A DNA stretch of 64,000 bases, from assembly GCA_964017235.1 (NCBI GenBank), contig OZ024929.1, positions 108,361,793 through 108,425,792 of the forward strand, written 5' to 3'. Positions 52,865 through 64,000 of this stretch are shown here, in pieces. The first letter of the stretch is position 1. Every line of letters begins with the position of its first letter. Source of the DNA: Sabellastarte sp. h YS-2021 (Eukaryota > Annelida > Polychaeta > Sabellida > Sabellidae). The translations under genes were made by a program, and so were the position numbers. The notes under the pieces are model-generated. The model was not told where the DNA came from. It made no database searches and saw only the letters and a program-made list of their open reading frames with translations.

Positions 52865-53102
52865 CAAGGTAACTGTTGAGGTGGAAAAAGTAGGTTAAAA
52901 ACATATTTAAAGAAAATACTGCAAATGCAATAGTTTTCGAGTTACAACTGATTTACACAACAGTGAGAATCTCAAAGTAGCTTGTGCTCTGGTATGCAAT
53001 CAGTTTAAGGGCTGCAATTTTAACATGGTTTAGCTCACACAAAAGTAGGTGAATAACATATTTAAAGGGATATTGTAAACGCAATAGTTTTCAGGCAACA
53101 AC
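52865..53102. repeat. About 130-bp subrepeats flanking the DIRS-like element, left block
   Basis: Two units with AAAAGTAGGTnAATAACATATTTAAA and GCAATAGTTTTCGAGTTACAA. Related units recur at about 58870-59200 in the same orientation, so this is either a terminal repeat block or a local satellite split by the DIRS insertion. Confidence 0.6.
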
Positions 53103-54319
53103 CATTTTATTGCGCTACAATAGCTTAACATGTGGGACCGAATGCTAACTCGGGTGGCTGCAGGACTCCAGCCAATGACCAAGAAAAATGAACGTTTGGA
53201 TTTGGTCCGTGGTTTAGTATGTACCATAGCAGTGTCGTTTGGTAATTTGTCCTCTCGTTGGCCGCCATCTTAAAAAGCGTTCGAAATAAATTCACAATAT
53301 TTTACTGTTTTCTCATGATTTACTTGTCATCGGATACTGAAACTACATCAATTTCTTTATTTATATATATAGAATCGTATTTTTGTGACAAATCACAGAA
53401 CAGATAATTTTACAATTTAATCCACTTCCGGGTCAAGTCGTGAAGAAAGAGTTGAAAATCTGACTCGTTCATGTAGCTTATATACAGGATCAGTGCCTGT
53501 CGAAATAAAATAAAATATTTTGAGGGTTTATTCCCTACCTGCTACATTATTGGAACATTTAAAGGGTTAAAATATAAAAAAAGTACCAATACGAGGTTTT
53601 ATGTCGGAGTTTTTTTTTCCCGAAAACTTCCGATTCGTCTTCGTTTTAAAGGAAACATTAGACATCCAACTCGTGTATGTAACTTATATGCAGGGCCTGT
53701 ACCTGTTGAAATAAAATAAATAATATAACCCCTATCTGCTACATGATTGGTCCATTTATAGGATTTAAATATGAAATAAAGCACAAATTAGAGTCTTTGT
53801 TCTCAACGTCTTCTTCAGCACAATAGGTACTTGCCATTCTAGGGTCACCCGCTCTGGTTGGGTGACGTTGGTTAGGCAATAGCAAGTCCTCTTCCTTGTG
53901 CAGTTTTATAAGTTATTTTAATCAAATTATCTAGAATTTTGTATGTAGAATTCTTGGTGAGAAGACGTATGTTTTATTATGTTAATTAATGCACTCTTTC
54001 AGTTCTGGAAGTGTCCCTCTTTTACATTGTCCTCCTTATTTGCTTCATGGGGTTCCCCTTTTAACTTATTCTCTGCCTTAGTTCAGAGTTTCGAACCCTA
54101 ATCCTGGCTAAGCCAATCTTTGACTTTTGAAGGGAGGTGGACAAGATCTCCCTTCCAATATGATGCCTGGTTTAATTTCCGATTGCATCCGATCACTCGG
54201 ATGGTCAGATCCCCAATCCGACCATGGCTCCAAGCACTCGGATCCTGAATCCAATCACTCTGATGGTCGGATCCAAGTCTGATTACTCGGATCCTCAATC
54301 CGACCACTCGGGACGACCT

Positions 54320-55370
54320 CAAGGGGTGCTTTCCTCCAAAGCCTCAACAGGCTCCTGCTGAACATGACCAGCAACAGGGAGGTAGATATGTCTGACCTCC
54401 CTTCATAGCATACAGAAGTAGACCTTCGGCACATTCTTCTTTTTCCTGACCCAGGAAAACTTTGCCTAGGTCATTGCCTACCGTACTGGTCCTGTGTGAT
54501 GAAAGGCCAACAGGAGCTCAGGCCAAGAGGCCCTTTAGCTATGCTCCCTCAAGTCCATACCTCAAAGATATCTTTGAGAAATTTGAATAGCACTCCCTGG
54601 CCTCTAATTTACCTGAGAGTAAATTTATAAACCCCTACTCAACAGCAAATTATTACAAGGTGAGACAACCTTGTCTTTTGAGGACAATCTTCAATATAGA
54701 TTTTGCCAAGATCTGTATCTCTCCTAAGCCTCTGGAGCCCCTATGGGCAAGTTCCTCTACAAGTTCTGAAGGAACTTAAGCACCAAGCTAGGCAGAACCT
54801 CCTGTAACACTCCTTTGATTAAGTGTCACACTTTTAAGGCCACCCTTAGAGGGTTAAAAGCCAGATTCAGAAGGGTGCCAGATCCTTACCCAGCCTAAAC
54901 AATCTATAGCCCATATCCTCCAGAGGGAATTGTATACAATGGGCAAACTCTGGCCTGCTAAGACGCGGGGCCAAAATGACCAATCTTCAATCACAACTAG
55001 GGGATTCTAGATATCAAGAACTCAGGAATTCGCCCTTTTGGCCTTCTCCTCTGTTCAAGTCACAATTAGTCAAGGATGGAGAAGACTTCCTCCTTTAGGC
55101 ACCCCCAAGACCCACAAGGTTTTTAGACCCTATCAAAATGCCCCTTTCGTGTTCCCCACCAATAGAAAGAGGCTCCTACAGGAAACGCTTCTATGGGAGG
55201 AAATTCCTCTCAAGCAGTAACCAATCGTTTTCCATTCAATTCTTTCTTCCATTCATCTCAAAACCAAATTTGGTCAGAGCTCCATTGATTCTATCGGGTT
55301 ACAAGCCCTTCAAAAGAACAAGCTCTGACCTCTTGTATCCAGTCTCCTCTGTCAAAGAACGCAGTAGAAA
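54320..55370 (+). pseudogene. DIRS-like gag region, degenerate
   Basis: Lies between the leader and RT where DIRS ORF1 is expected. Short frames only; the assignment rests on position. Confidence 0.45.
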
Positions 55371-55372
55371 GG

Positions 55373-56088
55373 GTGGAAAATGTAAAATCTCTCGGGTTTT
55401 ACAGTCGCCTGTTTTTTGAAACCCAAGCCTCACCAAGGTGGAGGCCATTAATAGACCCAAGCAGGCTCAACACCTTCCTACTTGTAGAAAGGTTCAATAT
55501 GGAAACACCAGAGTCCATCAGGGCCTCTGATTCCAGGGGAAAGGGTGTCATCGATAGACCTATCAGACACCTACCTTCACATCCCCATTCTCCCAAACTC
55601 AAGGAAGTACCTAAGGTTTTGCCACAGGTCACAAGTGTTTCTGTTCACCTCCCTTCCCTTCGGGCTGGCCACCGCCCCTCAGGTCTTTACAATGATTGTA
55701 AAAGAAGTGAAGCTGATGGCCCTGTCAAGGGGAATCAGACTTCACCAGTACCTGGATGACTGGCCGATAGGGCCCAGTCTCAGGAAGAAGCACAAATAAT
55801 ACTCAGACAGTGGTAGACCTAACCCAGTCCTTAGGGTGGATAATAAATCTCCGAACTAAACCTACTCAAGTGTTTTCGTTCGTGGGCTATGAATACCATC
55901 TAGATTCAGCCCTTGTAAAACCCTCTCAAGAGAGATGGCTCAAACTTCAGGGTTTGATCCTACGACTCAAGTCAAAACATGTTTTGACTGCAAGATGTTT
56001 GATGTCTCTAATTGGGTTGCTTGCCTCAATGGAGAAAATGGTCCCGGAGGGACGTCTTCACATGAGGCCCTTTCAGTTTCACCTCTAG
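55373..56088 (+). pseudogene. DIRS-like reverse transcriptase, frameshifted
   Basis: Segments in successive frames: SLGFYSRLFFETQASPRWRP then LIDPSRLNTFLLVERF (RT N-terminal part), then SLPFGLATAPQVFT and the catalytic YLDDW (55545-55799), then a thumb/connection segment with FVGYEYHLDSALVKPSQ and VPEGRLHMRPFQ (55810-56088). At least two frame breaks, one near 55545 and one near 55800. Confidence 0.85.
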
Positions 56089-56190
56089 GAGCACTGGAGA
56101 TTTCCTCAGTCGTTGAACACCCTCCTTCCTTGGACAGAAACCATTTCAGCACACCTAGACTGGTGGCAAAATCCCACAAACGTGATGAAA

Positions 56191-56990
56191 GGCGCAGACC
56201 TTCATCCCAAAGTATCCAACTCTTTACAGATGCCTCAAATGAAGGCTGGGGTGCTCACTTAGAGCAAACCTCTGCAAAAGGTCTGTGGTCAGACAGGGAA
56301 AAAGGCTACACATAAATGTTCTAGAGCTGAAGGCGGTTTCTCTGGCCCTTCAAAGGTTCAAGGACCAGTGTCAAAACCAAACAGTGTTAGTTGCCACAGA
56401 CAACTCAACAGTGGTAGCCTACATAAACAAACAAGGTGGAACCCACTCGGCGGAGATGTCCACTCTCCTGTGGAAGATCATGACCTGGTGCCATCGTTAC
56501 CAGATAACACTAAAAGCCAGACGCATTCCAGGGTGTCTGAATGTGACCTGCTGTCCAGGTCGAACCAGGTTCAGTCAACAGAATGGTCACTACATCCGCA
56601 AGTGTTTAAACAGATCTGTCTCAAGTGGTTCACTCCTCATATAGATCTATTTGCCACTCCCCTGAACCACAAAGTTCCACTGTACGTGTCTCCAGTCCCA
56701 GACCAAAATGCTTGGGACATAGATGCTCTGAACACAAACTTGTCGGGTCTCACTACTTATGCTTACCCTCCCACGGCTCTCCTTCACAGGGTGATCCAAA
56801 AAGTCAGGCAATCCAATTGCCTGATCATCGTAATAGCCCCAGGCTGGCCAGGGATGCCCTGGTTTTGGGACCTAGTGCAGCTCTCAACAGAGATCCCACT
56901 TCAACTTTCAGTGTCAAGAACTCTTCTCAAACAGTCCCACAATTATGTGTTCCACAGCAATCCACAGCATCTCAACCTCCACGCCTGGTG
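56191..56990 (+). pseudogene. DIRS-like RNase H and following domain, frameshifted
   Basis: LFTDASNEGWGAHLEQ, then after a frame change NVLELKAVSLALQRF and LVATDNSTVVAYINKQGG: the D-E-D acidic residues of RNase H are present. A further frame change leads to HIDLFATPLNHKVPLYVSPV and a Trp-rich conserved tail (APGWPGMPWFWDL), typical of DIRS polyproteins. Confidence 0.85.
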
Positions 56991-57031
56991 TCTAGGAGTG
57001 GACAGCTCTAAAACAAGGCTTCACAGTAGAG

Positions 57032-57990
57032 GTGGCAGAGAGAATTGCTGCCCCTCAGAGATCGTCAACAAGGACCATCTACAAGTCAAAGTGGGCCCTA
57101 TTTGAGAAATGGTGCACACAAAATTCGGTGGACTTTTCCACTCCCTCTGTAAAGCAAGTCTCAGACTTCTTTATGTACCTGTACCAAGATCTAAACAGGC
57201 GCTCTTCGACCATTGATGGTTATAGGACAGCCATTATTGACACCCTGGGCCCAACGGGGCTCCATATCTCTCAGAGTTCAGACCTTAACAGGTTACTCTC
57301 CAGTTTCACAGGGATCTTCTCAAAAGTTCCAGGAATCTTCCTAAATGGAACCTTTCTGTTGTTCTCAATGAGCTCACAAAAGCACCCTTTGAGCCTATGA
57401 AATACACAGACCTCAAACGTCTTACTCTCAAAAGTGCTTTCTTGCTAGCCTTGGCCTCCGGCAAGCGCAGCAGCGATATCCATGCCTGGGTTGCAAACAA
57501 GTATCTAATCTAGACCAATGGGAAAAGGTTGCCTTGTTCCATTCTTCAGATTTCATAGCCAAAAACCAACTAGCAAGAGAAGGTTCTCGAGTGTGTCTCC
57601 GGTGACTATTCCTGCTCTAACTACCATTGTAGATAGACAATTCAGGGAAGACAGGACCTTATGTCCGGTATGGGCCCTGAGGTATTATTTGGATCAAACC
57701 AAAGACCTAAGAGGGTCTCGATCCCTTCTTTTCATCTCCTTTAAGAAAGGACATACCTCAGACCCACTACACTCTCTTCCTATCTAAACAAACTATCCTA
57801 CCTTGTTATAAACAAGCAGGTCAACAGCCTTGGACCTGGTCCAAGTCAAAGCATGACATTAGGGCCTCTAAGGCCTTTTACGGTGGGGTATCGGTGGACC
57901 AAATCATGCAAGCATGTCACTGAAAAGCTCACGCACATTTTTACCTAAAATACCTTACTTGGTCAGACAACAATTATATGTATCTGGGAC
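57032..57990 (+). pseudogene. DIRS-like tyrosine recombinase, broken
   Basis: N-terminal part SSTRTIYKSKWALFEKWC and VDGYR-like STIDGYRTAI. The catalytic region has LASGKRSSDIHAW (first Arg, near 57460), KHDIRA (His-x-x-Arg, 57852-57863) and a downstream tyrosine-bearing FYLKYL segment. Frameshifts near 57310 and 57510 and an in-frame TGA at 57921-57923 show it is inactive. Confidence 0.8.
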
Positions 57991-58510
57991 CAGTAGTAGC
58001 GGCACAACAAGTCCTAGACCCTTCCCCTCAGCATACTCATCTTCGGGGAAGAAAGCGGGGGGAGGGGGGGGGGGGGGGCACACCGCTGCAGCCAAGTCTA
58101 TCCTAGGGTCCAGATATTGGTTACCTCTCCAGATGTTTATGGTAAGGTCTCTTATATTTTTAACTGTATAATGTATTTAGTGTTTACCAGTGTATCATAA
58201 TCTCATATTTAGGGTGGCAAAATTGATGAGATTCAAGCCTAGGGCTGTATTATTATAGCAGTGATGCCCTTAGGGGCTACTACCTTGAGTGAGCATGGCT
58301 GCACTCTCTTCTCTCAAAACATCCAGACAGTACCCGTACTGTCATTCATTAAATTTCGGTTTTTGGCTACTTACAGACCCGACTTTAGAACTCGGGCTCT
58401 GTAACTGGGACTTAGACTGGTAATTTGGCAATAGTTTTTATATTCTAAATTCAAGAAAAATGGACAACATTCTTCCAGTCTCAGCTGTAATCCCGCCACC
58501 GGGCGGTTGA

Positions 58511-58872
58511 ATTCAGCATTCAGTCCCACATAGTAAGCTATTGTAGCGCAATAAAATTGAAAATTTTAATTACTTAAATGTAGCTTTTATAAGCTACAAG
58601 CTTACCATGTGGGACTGAGGAAAGTCCCACCCTGCCTCCCCGCTGTATTTCAGCTGAGGGGGTATGGGATAAATTTACCACGAGAGAAGAAGGACGAATT
58701 ACCAAACGACCCTGCTATGGTACATACTAAACCATGGACTCGGCCAAATCCAAACGTCCATTTTTCTTGGTCGTTGGCTGGAGTCCTACGGCCTCCGGAG
58801 TTAGCATTCAGTCCCACATGGTAAGCTTGTAGCTTATAAAAGCTACATTTAAGTAATTAAAATTTTGAAATT
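58511..58872. repeat. Complex inverted repeats at the DIRS right end
   Basis: 58559-58618 and 58804-58866 are near-perfect inverted arms of about 60 bp (AATTACTTAAATGTAGCTTT and its complement). Further parts are complementary to the left end at 53103-53255. Palindromic ends and internal complementary regions are characteristic of DIRS elements. Confidence 0.75.
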
Positions 58873-59205
58873 TACTCGGAACAGTGAGAACCTGAAAGTA
58901 GCTATTAATCAGCTATGCAAGGAGCTACAGGTCTGCAATTTAACTATTTTACAGCTGACCCAAAAGTAGGTCAATAACATATTTAAACAAAATACTGTAA
59001 ATACAATAGTTTCCAAGTTAAAACTGATTAACTGAACAGTGAAAACCTAAAAGTAGGTATCTCTCAGCTATGAAATGAGCTACAGGTCTACAATTTCACT
59101 ATGTTATAGCTAATTTACAAGTAGATGAATAAGATATTTAAACAAAACACTTTAAATGCAATAGTTTTCAAGTTACAACTGATTCATTCAACAGAGAAAA
59201 TTGTA
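58873..59205. repeat. About 130-bp subrepeats, right block
   Basis: Two to three units (GAGCTACAGGTCTGCAATTT, GTAGGTCAATAACATATTTA, AATACAATAGTTTCCAAGTT) related to 52865-53102. Confidence 0.65.
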
Positions 59206-59214
59206 AACTTAGTA

Positions 59215-59694
59215 TCAGAGTGCATCCACTGCTGTGGCCAGGGGATCTGGTACTGGTGACACAAAAAGAGGCAACTTGTTGTTGAACCTTGTGGCAAACA
59301 GATCTATCTGTGGCCGGTGCCACCTGCTGCATATTGTTTGGAAGACCTCTGGAAGGAGAGACCACTCTCTTTGAATGGTCTGGCCTAGCCTGGATGGCTT
59401 GTCTGCTACCACATTCAGCCAGCCTGGAATGTGTCGGGTTTTGAGTATCCCTTGTCTCCTGGTACACCAGGTCAAGATTCTCCACAGTAGGGCACAAAGT
59501 GGACCCGACCTCATGCCTCCTTCCTTGTTTATGTATGACACTACTGTAGTGTTGTCGGTTGCTACAAGTACTATCTTGTCTGAGCAGAGGTTTTGAGAAA
59601 AACTGCTTTTAGTTCCAGATAGTTTATATGCAGTTTGCTTTCTGGAAGTGACCAGGTCCCTCTTGCAGTGTGCTCGTCTAAGTGAGCACCCCAC
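59215..59694 (-). pseudogene. DIRS-like RNase H remnant
   Basis: Contains LVATDNTTVVSYINKEGG, HIPGWLNVVADKPSRLG, WSLLPEVFQTICSRW and QIDLFATRFNNKLPLFVSPV, closely parallel to the + strand element at 56191-56990 but with a longer intact frame. The upstream TDAS part and RT are lost. Confidence 0.85.
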
Positions 59695-59740
59695 CCTTCT
59701 TTTGAGGTGTCTTTAAATATTTGCAGTCTGCAAACATTTG

Positions 59741-60418
59741 TTACAGGTTACTGATGTCTTCTTGTGCTCTTTTCATGACAGAGTCGGGGAACAAGGTGGG
59801 TATGTGTAGAGGTGCTGTCCTCAGGGCTGTGAGAGTATGTGGCTTAATACCAGTTCTGAGATGGCTCAGGTACGCATCCCTGCGGGCTAGGGTGAGATTT
59901 CCCATTGAGATGAAAACAAACTCTGATAAGTGTTCCATACTCTTTGCAGCTGCCTGTGTGATGCTTGAGTTGAAGTTCGTTAAGTATTGTAACTCATCAG
60001 CTGCTGAAGACCCCTTGTTTGAACCTTTGCCCATGCTTTCTGCTCTCAAAACTTTCAATGGGTCCTGCATATTCTGCTGCACTTTAAATAAGCAACGGCT
60101 GAAGCTTGCTGCCTGATTGCAGATAACTGAAGCCTCTCTAGCTGATCTCTCTCATCTTCGCAGTGTTTCTTGTCAGATACGTTGTGATGCTGGTGGGGTA
60201 GAGGACAGGCCAGAGTGTCTAGCAATCTGACTGTAGCTGCTATTCAACATCGATGCATCTGTGCTCCATGAAGAGATGGCCGCAGGGTCAACTTTGTGGT
60301 CAGAAAACAGCCCATACCACTTGGACTGTGATTTTGCAGGTCTCAGGAACACATCTTTCCCCAGGCCACTGGCCTCACAACCACGAGAGGGATAGCCCTC
60401 AACCAGAGTAAGGTTCAA
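59741..60418 (-). pseudogene. DIRS-like gag remnant
   Basis: Two frames. The second (60082-59741) includes LTLARRDAYLSHLRTGIKPH and TLTALRTAPLHIPTLFPDSV, matching the conserved core I associate with DIRS ORF1. The first (60418-60173) includes LVEGYPSRGCEASG and KWYGLFSDHKVDP. Confidence 0.7.
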
Positions 60419-60600
60419 CTTTCCCAGCTTTCTGCATAACCATTTCTCATTAAGCCATTTTTCTGGTCGGTTTGAACCATGACCTAGTCGTAGACATACC
60501 GACTGGGTCCCAGGACGCCTCAGGCCCCGACTAACCCCCGATTAAGTCCCGGCTTCCTCAGGCGTCCTGAGGCCTCCTCAGTGTTCCCCAGACCAAGATT

Positions 60601-61170
60601 GCCGATTCTTTAACTCTAGGGATGGTGTCAGTGTTGGACTTTTTTTATTACAGATTTAAACCAATCCCATGGATTTTAAGCTACAAATGGGCAGATTACT
60701 GGCCATATTTGGAGTTCATTTATCTAATTTTTTTCTATGTGGCCTTCTGTTGTTGTGTATTACCATGGGTTATTTGTTTCATGTTTGGGGTGGTGTGGGT
60801 GTTGGGCTTTTTTTTTTTGTGATAAGTATTTGTACTGAACTGTTATGTTTTGGGAGGGGAATTTTTTTTTTATATTTTTATTTCTTTTTTGAGTATATAT
60901 ATACAGTAGATATTCAGAAACGGCAAATGATACACTAGCTGACATAATCTTGTATAATATTCTCTTCAGATAGTATTTTTACACACAAACTTTACACAAA
61001 ATTGTTGATATTATCCATATTTAAGTACCTAAAATTAAACCATTATAACAAGAAAATACACAGCATTAGTAATAACATTGGAATACTTTATTGCTTGGAC
61101 ACATTTACACCTTGAAAGATAAGTTAACTAGTTTTAAACAATCAGGTAAGGATCATTGGAAATATTAGGA
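60601..61170. other. T-rich sequence, no gene supported
   Basis: Several long T runs (60811-60821, 60860-60870). A 66-codon hydrophobic frame at 60622-60822 reflects the T-rich composition. TTTATT near 61088 is AATAAA on the minus strand and could be the tail signal of the adjacent LINE relic. Confidence 0.4.
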
Positions 61171-61614
61171 CTAGATACCATCAAATAGTTTGTTCCATAT
61201 ATTCCATCTTCTGTCAAAAATTTGTTCCTTCGAACTGATCTTTTGTAGCATTTGCTGCTCTAAGTATTTCTTTTTAACCTGTAACTGGAGGGCAAAAATA
61301 TTTAATGCACAATGTTTTCTAGAAGACTGAAAAATATAGCTTCTTGCTATTATAAGAACAAAGTTGAGGGGCCAGAAATGGACATCATGTACTAAGTATC
61401 ACAGAATTTTCATTGATTTACTTATGATAATGTTTATTCTCAGCTTATTTATAATCCAATTCTGTAAATTATCCCACAGCTGTGACACAATTTCACATTC
61501 TGAAAAAAGATGTTCAATGGACTCCGGATATTGAGAGCAAAATGAACACATCGGATTTGGATGCAGTTTAAGTTTGTATAAATATTTTTTCTTGCCTAGT
61601 ATATTGTAGAGGAT
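61171..61614 (-). pseudogene. LINE (non-LTR retrotransposon) ORF2 C-terminal relic
   Basis: On the minus strand: ILYNILGKKKYLYKLKLHPN then PMCSFCSQYPESIEHLFSEC and EIVSQLWDNLQNWI, the zinc-knuckle-like end of LINE reverse transcriptases (C-x2-C...H-x4-C). After a frame break at about 61400 follows LNFVLIIARSYIFQSSRKHC and, near the end, RRWNIWNKLFDGI, then TAG at 61173-61171. 5' truncated, as usual for LINE copies. Confidence 0.8.
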
Positions 61615-64000
61615 GGGGAGTGTTGGGATGTTGGGAGGGGAATTTGATCAACTCGCAGCTATTATAGTCCCAGACTGATAAGTCAGCTGACATTAAAATT
61701 AAAGAATAAATGAACCAGGTGGTTAAGCCAATTTTATGACTTTAAAAAAACATAAAAATATTTTGAGTTTAAGATCACCAGATATTTCTTTTGCAAATAT
61801 TGCAAGTTATAAAGTTACATTGCAAACAGTGAAAATCTACGTAAACTGGACTAAATCCTTTAAGATGGCCATAACTTGTTTAATATCTGGGATGTAAGGG
61901 AACCTGAAAATAGGGATCTTCCTTAGACCATTCTAAACATGTGTGACAAGTTTGACGAGAAAGTGTTGATGATTTTTGAGTTCTCATGTACACAATGGAA
62001 ATTTCTACAGCAGCAGCAATGGCTGTGCAACACATTGGAAACCAGTACATGCCCCGACATTCATCTTAGCATATAATGACAAAATCAGACAGCAGAATAA
62101 GAGACAGTAACAGGTGATAATAATTTTATTGTGCTTGGTTGTGTGCCTTTTGCAATGTTGATTGTATTAATTTCCATATACCATAAAATAATAGCAGGCA
62201 TACCATAACTTTCTGAAGAGCTTGTGATCAGAGATTGGGGTAAAACAAATAATAAATATATCTGTAGATTACAGCATATAAGTAAGCAATACACCTGCTA
62301 AGCACACCTTTTACCACTTGTAATGATGGTTTTATCCACATACTAACATATACATGTCCTCTTGTGGGAAAAACAATTGATCAACTACAACTACAGGAGT
62401 GTTTTAAGTCTTGAGTTCACTTTATGTAGGCATGAAAAACGGGAACATCACACTTAAAACAAAAGAAAACCATTGCCATGGTACACCGAGTTTTAAAGCT
62501 CTTCCAGATGCCATACTTTTATAGATGATTCATGCAGATGACTCCACAATTTTTGGTTCAGTCTACATAATCACTTATCACTTTATGTTTAAATCTAGAA
62601 GCTTCACTAGCAACACAAATAACACAAAGTTGAATTTGCTGTTGTGTTGCTCCATTTACAACTTTTAAGCTGGTTTTTAACATGTACCAGACCTGAGGGA
62701 TATGCACTATTAACTTTTTTGTCCTTATCATTTGAGGAAATAACAGCGAATTCTCTTCATGAAGTAGTCTATGATCTACTTACAAATACGGTATTACATT
62801 ATCATACAAATGGACACAAAAAAAATGCTTCAGCTGAATCATAAAAATATCCATTACCAAAACTAAAATATTCAAAACCAACACCCCCCAAAAAACAACT
62901 GGTGCATACATTATGTAAACAAGATAATGCTTTGTAACTTATTTAAATGACTATATGGATACATGTGTAAAATAATAAGACATAGACAAATTTTAACGAT
63001 GTCACAGAAGCTGGTTCATTCAACTGAGAAAATAAATAAAGGACATAATGAATAACGAATAGACTATCCTCTTGTACTAAAGATTGGACTTGTAACAGTC
63101 CAACAAGTCTAAAGGTCTATCTTTGCCTCCATTTTCTCTTAATTTCCAGACAGAAGTTTCACAATGTAGTAAATATTAGCACCTAATATCACATTTCATT
63201 TTCTCCTCAAAACAGACATAGTAAGTGCTGAGTCAAAGTGATTCAAAGTTCCTGCTACATCTTCAGTGGGGAAACAAATTTCTACAATTTCCCTAGGATA
63301 GTAGGTACTTTAAAATCTAGTAACTGCAGGATAAAATTACATATTTTTTTGCCTAAATTTTACCATTCTGATTCATTTACCATAGCCAAATTTTAAATGA
63401 CCAGTGATGTAACTTATACATTAAAAAATTTAAAAGTGGACCACAAGACTCAAGCTTGGTTAAAATATTAAAATTCTTAAAAGAAAAAGGTGCATTTGAC
63501 ATAGTTTATAAAGAGATACTCTCACTTTATATGTGATTTTGAGTAAAGCTGCCCATTCTTTGAAGAACTGCTTTCCTTTATGAAATTTTAGCTCCTTTAA
63601 CAATGTCCATTTGATACTATTTTGACCATTAGATGTACCCATTTCATTATTCAATCAATACTTTTGCCACAAAACTGACAAATGAAAACACAACATATAT
63701 TAATTTCTAGAGATACCTAAGGTCGAATAACACACAAGAGTCACAGCATGGCATGAATGATATTTACAAAAGTGCCGAGTTTTTTCACTGTAGTCATACA
63801 AGGATGTACTTTACAAACTAGAGTCAAATGACTTGCATGGTACATGGGCACTTTGTCACATGTACACTTTCCTAAACTACAAAACCTTCAACATGACAAC
63901 ACATAGTGTAAAATAAAGCATTAAATGCAGTATTATGATCATATTATGCATATAATAATGAAAATATTTTACCTCAGTAAACACACTGTTTTTACTCTAA
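61615..64000. other. AT-rich region, no gene recognised
   Basis: Unique-looking sequence without splice-supported exons. TTTATT motifs near 62124 would be AATAAA on the minus strand, so this could be the 3' untranslated region of a minus-strand gene beyond the window, but nothing coding supports that. Confidence 0.35.

Larger units (their letters stand above)
53103..58872 (+). mobile_element. Decayed DIRS-like tyrosine-recombinase retrotransposon
   Basis: Order of remnants: left inverted repeat (53103-53255), non-coding leader with a roughly 208-bp duplication (about 53463 and 53671), gag-like region with GATC-rich short repeats (54184-54311), RT, RNase H, tyrosine recombinase, then complex inverted repeats (58511-58872). 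Sequence at 53103-53150 is complementary to 58511-58557 and 53155-53255 to about 58688-58800, as in DIRS elements. All coding parts carry frameshifts or stops, so it is inactive. Confidence 0.8.
59215..60600 (-). mobile_element. Second DIRS-like element, minus strand, internally deleted
   Basis: Read on the minus strand: gag-like frames (60418-60173 and 60082-59741) directly followed by an RNase H frame (59694-59215). The RT region between them is missing. GC-richer sequence up to about 60600 is its probable upstream part. Confidence 0.8.

Noticed and set aside
60622..60938. Hydrophobic frames resembling a membrane protein
   Set aside because: Driven by T-rich sequence with several homopolymer runs; no conserved motif or splice signals.

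Overview
The window looks like a repeat-rich, AT-rich nuclear genome segment from an invertebrate animal. My best guess is a bivalve or other marine lophotrochozoan, inferred from the repeat content (Helentron/HINE-like elements with satellite interiors, DIRS-type retrotransposons, hAT elements, tRNA-derived SINEs). Genes are broken into short exons with GT-AG introns; nothing is bacterial or viral.

Gene content. One gene dominates: an HBS1L/HBS1-SKI7 orthologue on the + strand. Fourteen exons are visible from about 8.64 kb to the stop codon at 35,263, and all splice phases agree. The first visible exon (about 1.6 kb) is a serine-rich SKI7-like exon carrying a repeated SL-x-x-LA-x-x-H motif. 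The following exons encode the HBS1 linker, a complete translational-GTPase G domain and domains II/III. The N-terminal exons are not in the window or not recognisable. Two further small exon candidates on the + strand (39.50 kb and 52.80 kb) may belong to a downstream gene I cannot name.

Repeats, left to right. 1-6,323: a 169-bp satellite (satA) array split by a 3.27-kb element. 6,501-8,324: an hAT element with a perfect 8-bp target duplication and a nested HINE-like element. 10,870-20,241: a 9.4-kb composite HINE-like element inside the first visible HBS1L intron, holding satB, a 4.3-kb 133-bp satellite (satC) array and a second copy of the 3.27-kb element. 22,794-23,840: a HINE-like element 15 nt behind an HBS1L splice donor. 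36,043-38,316: a diverged relative of the 3.27-kb family. 41,112-52,112: an hAT element with a perfect 8-bp target duplication, carrying a nested 10.6-kb HINE-like element filled with about 53 satA monomers and four copies of one SINE. 52.9-60.6 kb: two decayed DIRS-like retrotransposons in opposite orientation. 61.2-61.6 kb: a LINE 3' relic. 61.6-64 kb: no gene recognised.

Main theme. At least six repeat families with unrelated terminal sequences share one architecture: TT plus a short motif followed at once by its own complement (5' hairpin), an AT-rich body that is often a satellite array, then one more inverted copy of the motif followed by a small hairpin. In several families the element ends in CTAG or a similar tetramer at a TT. 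This resembles Helentron/HINE (pearl-like) elements and implies that the large satellites here are the expanded interiors of rolling-circle-type elements, with termini and interiors exchanged between families.
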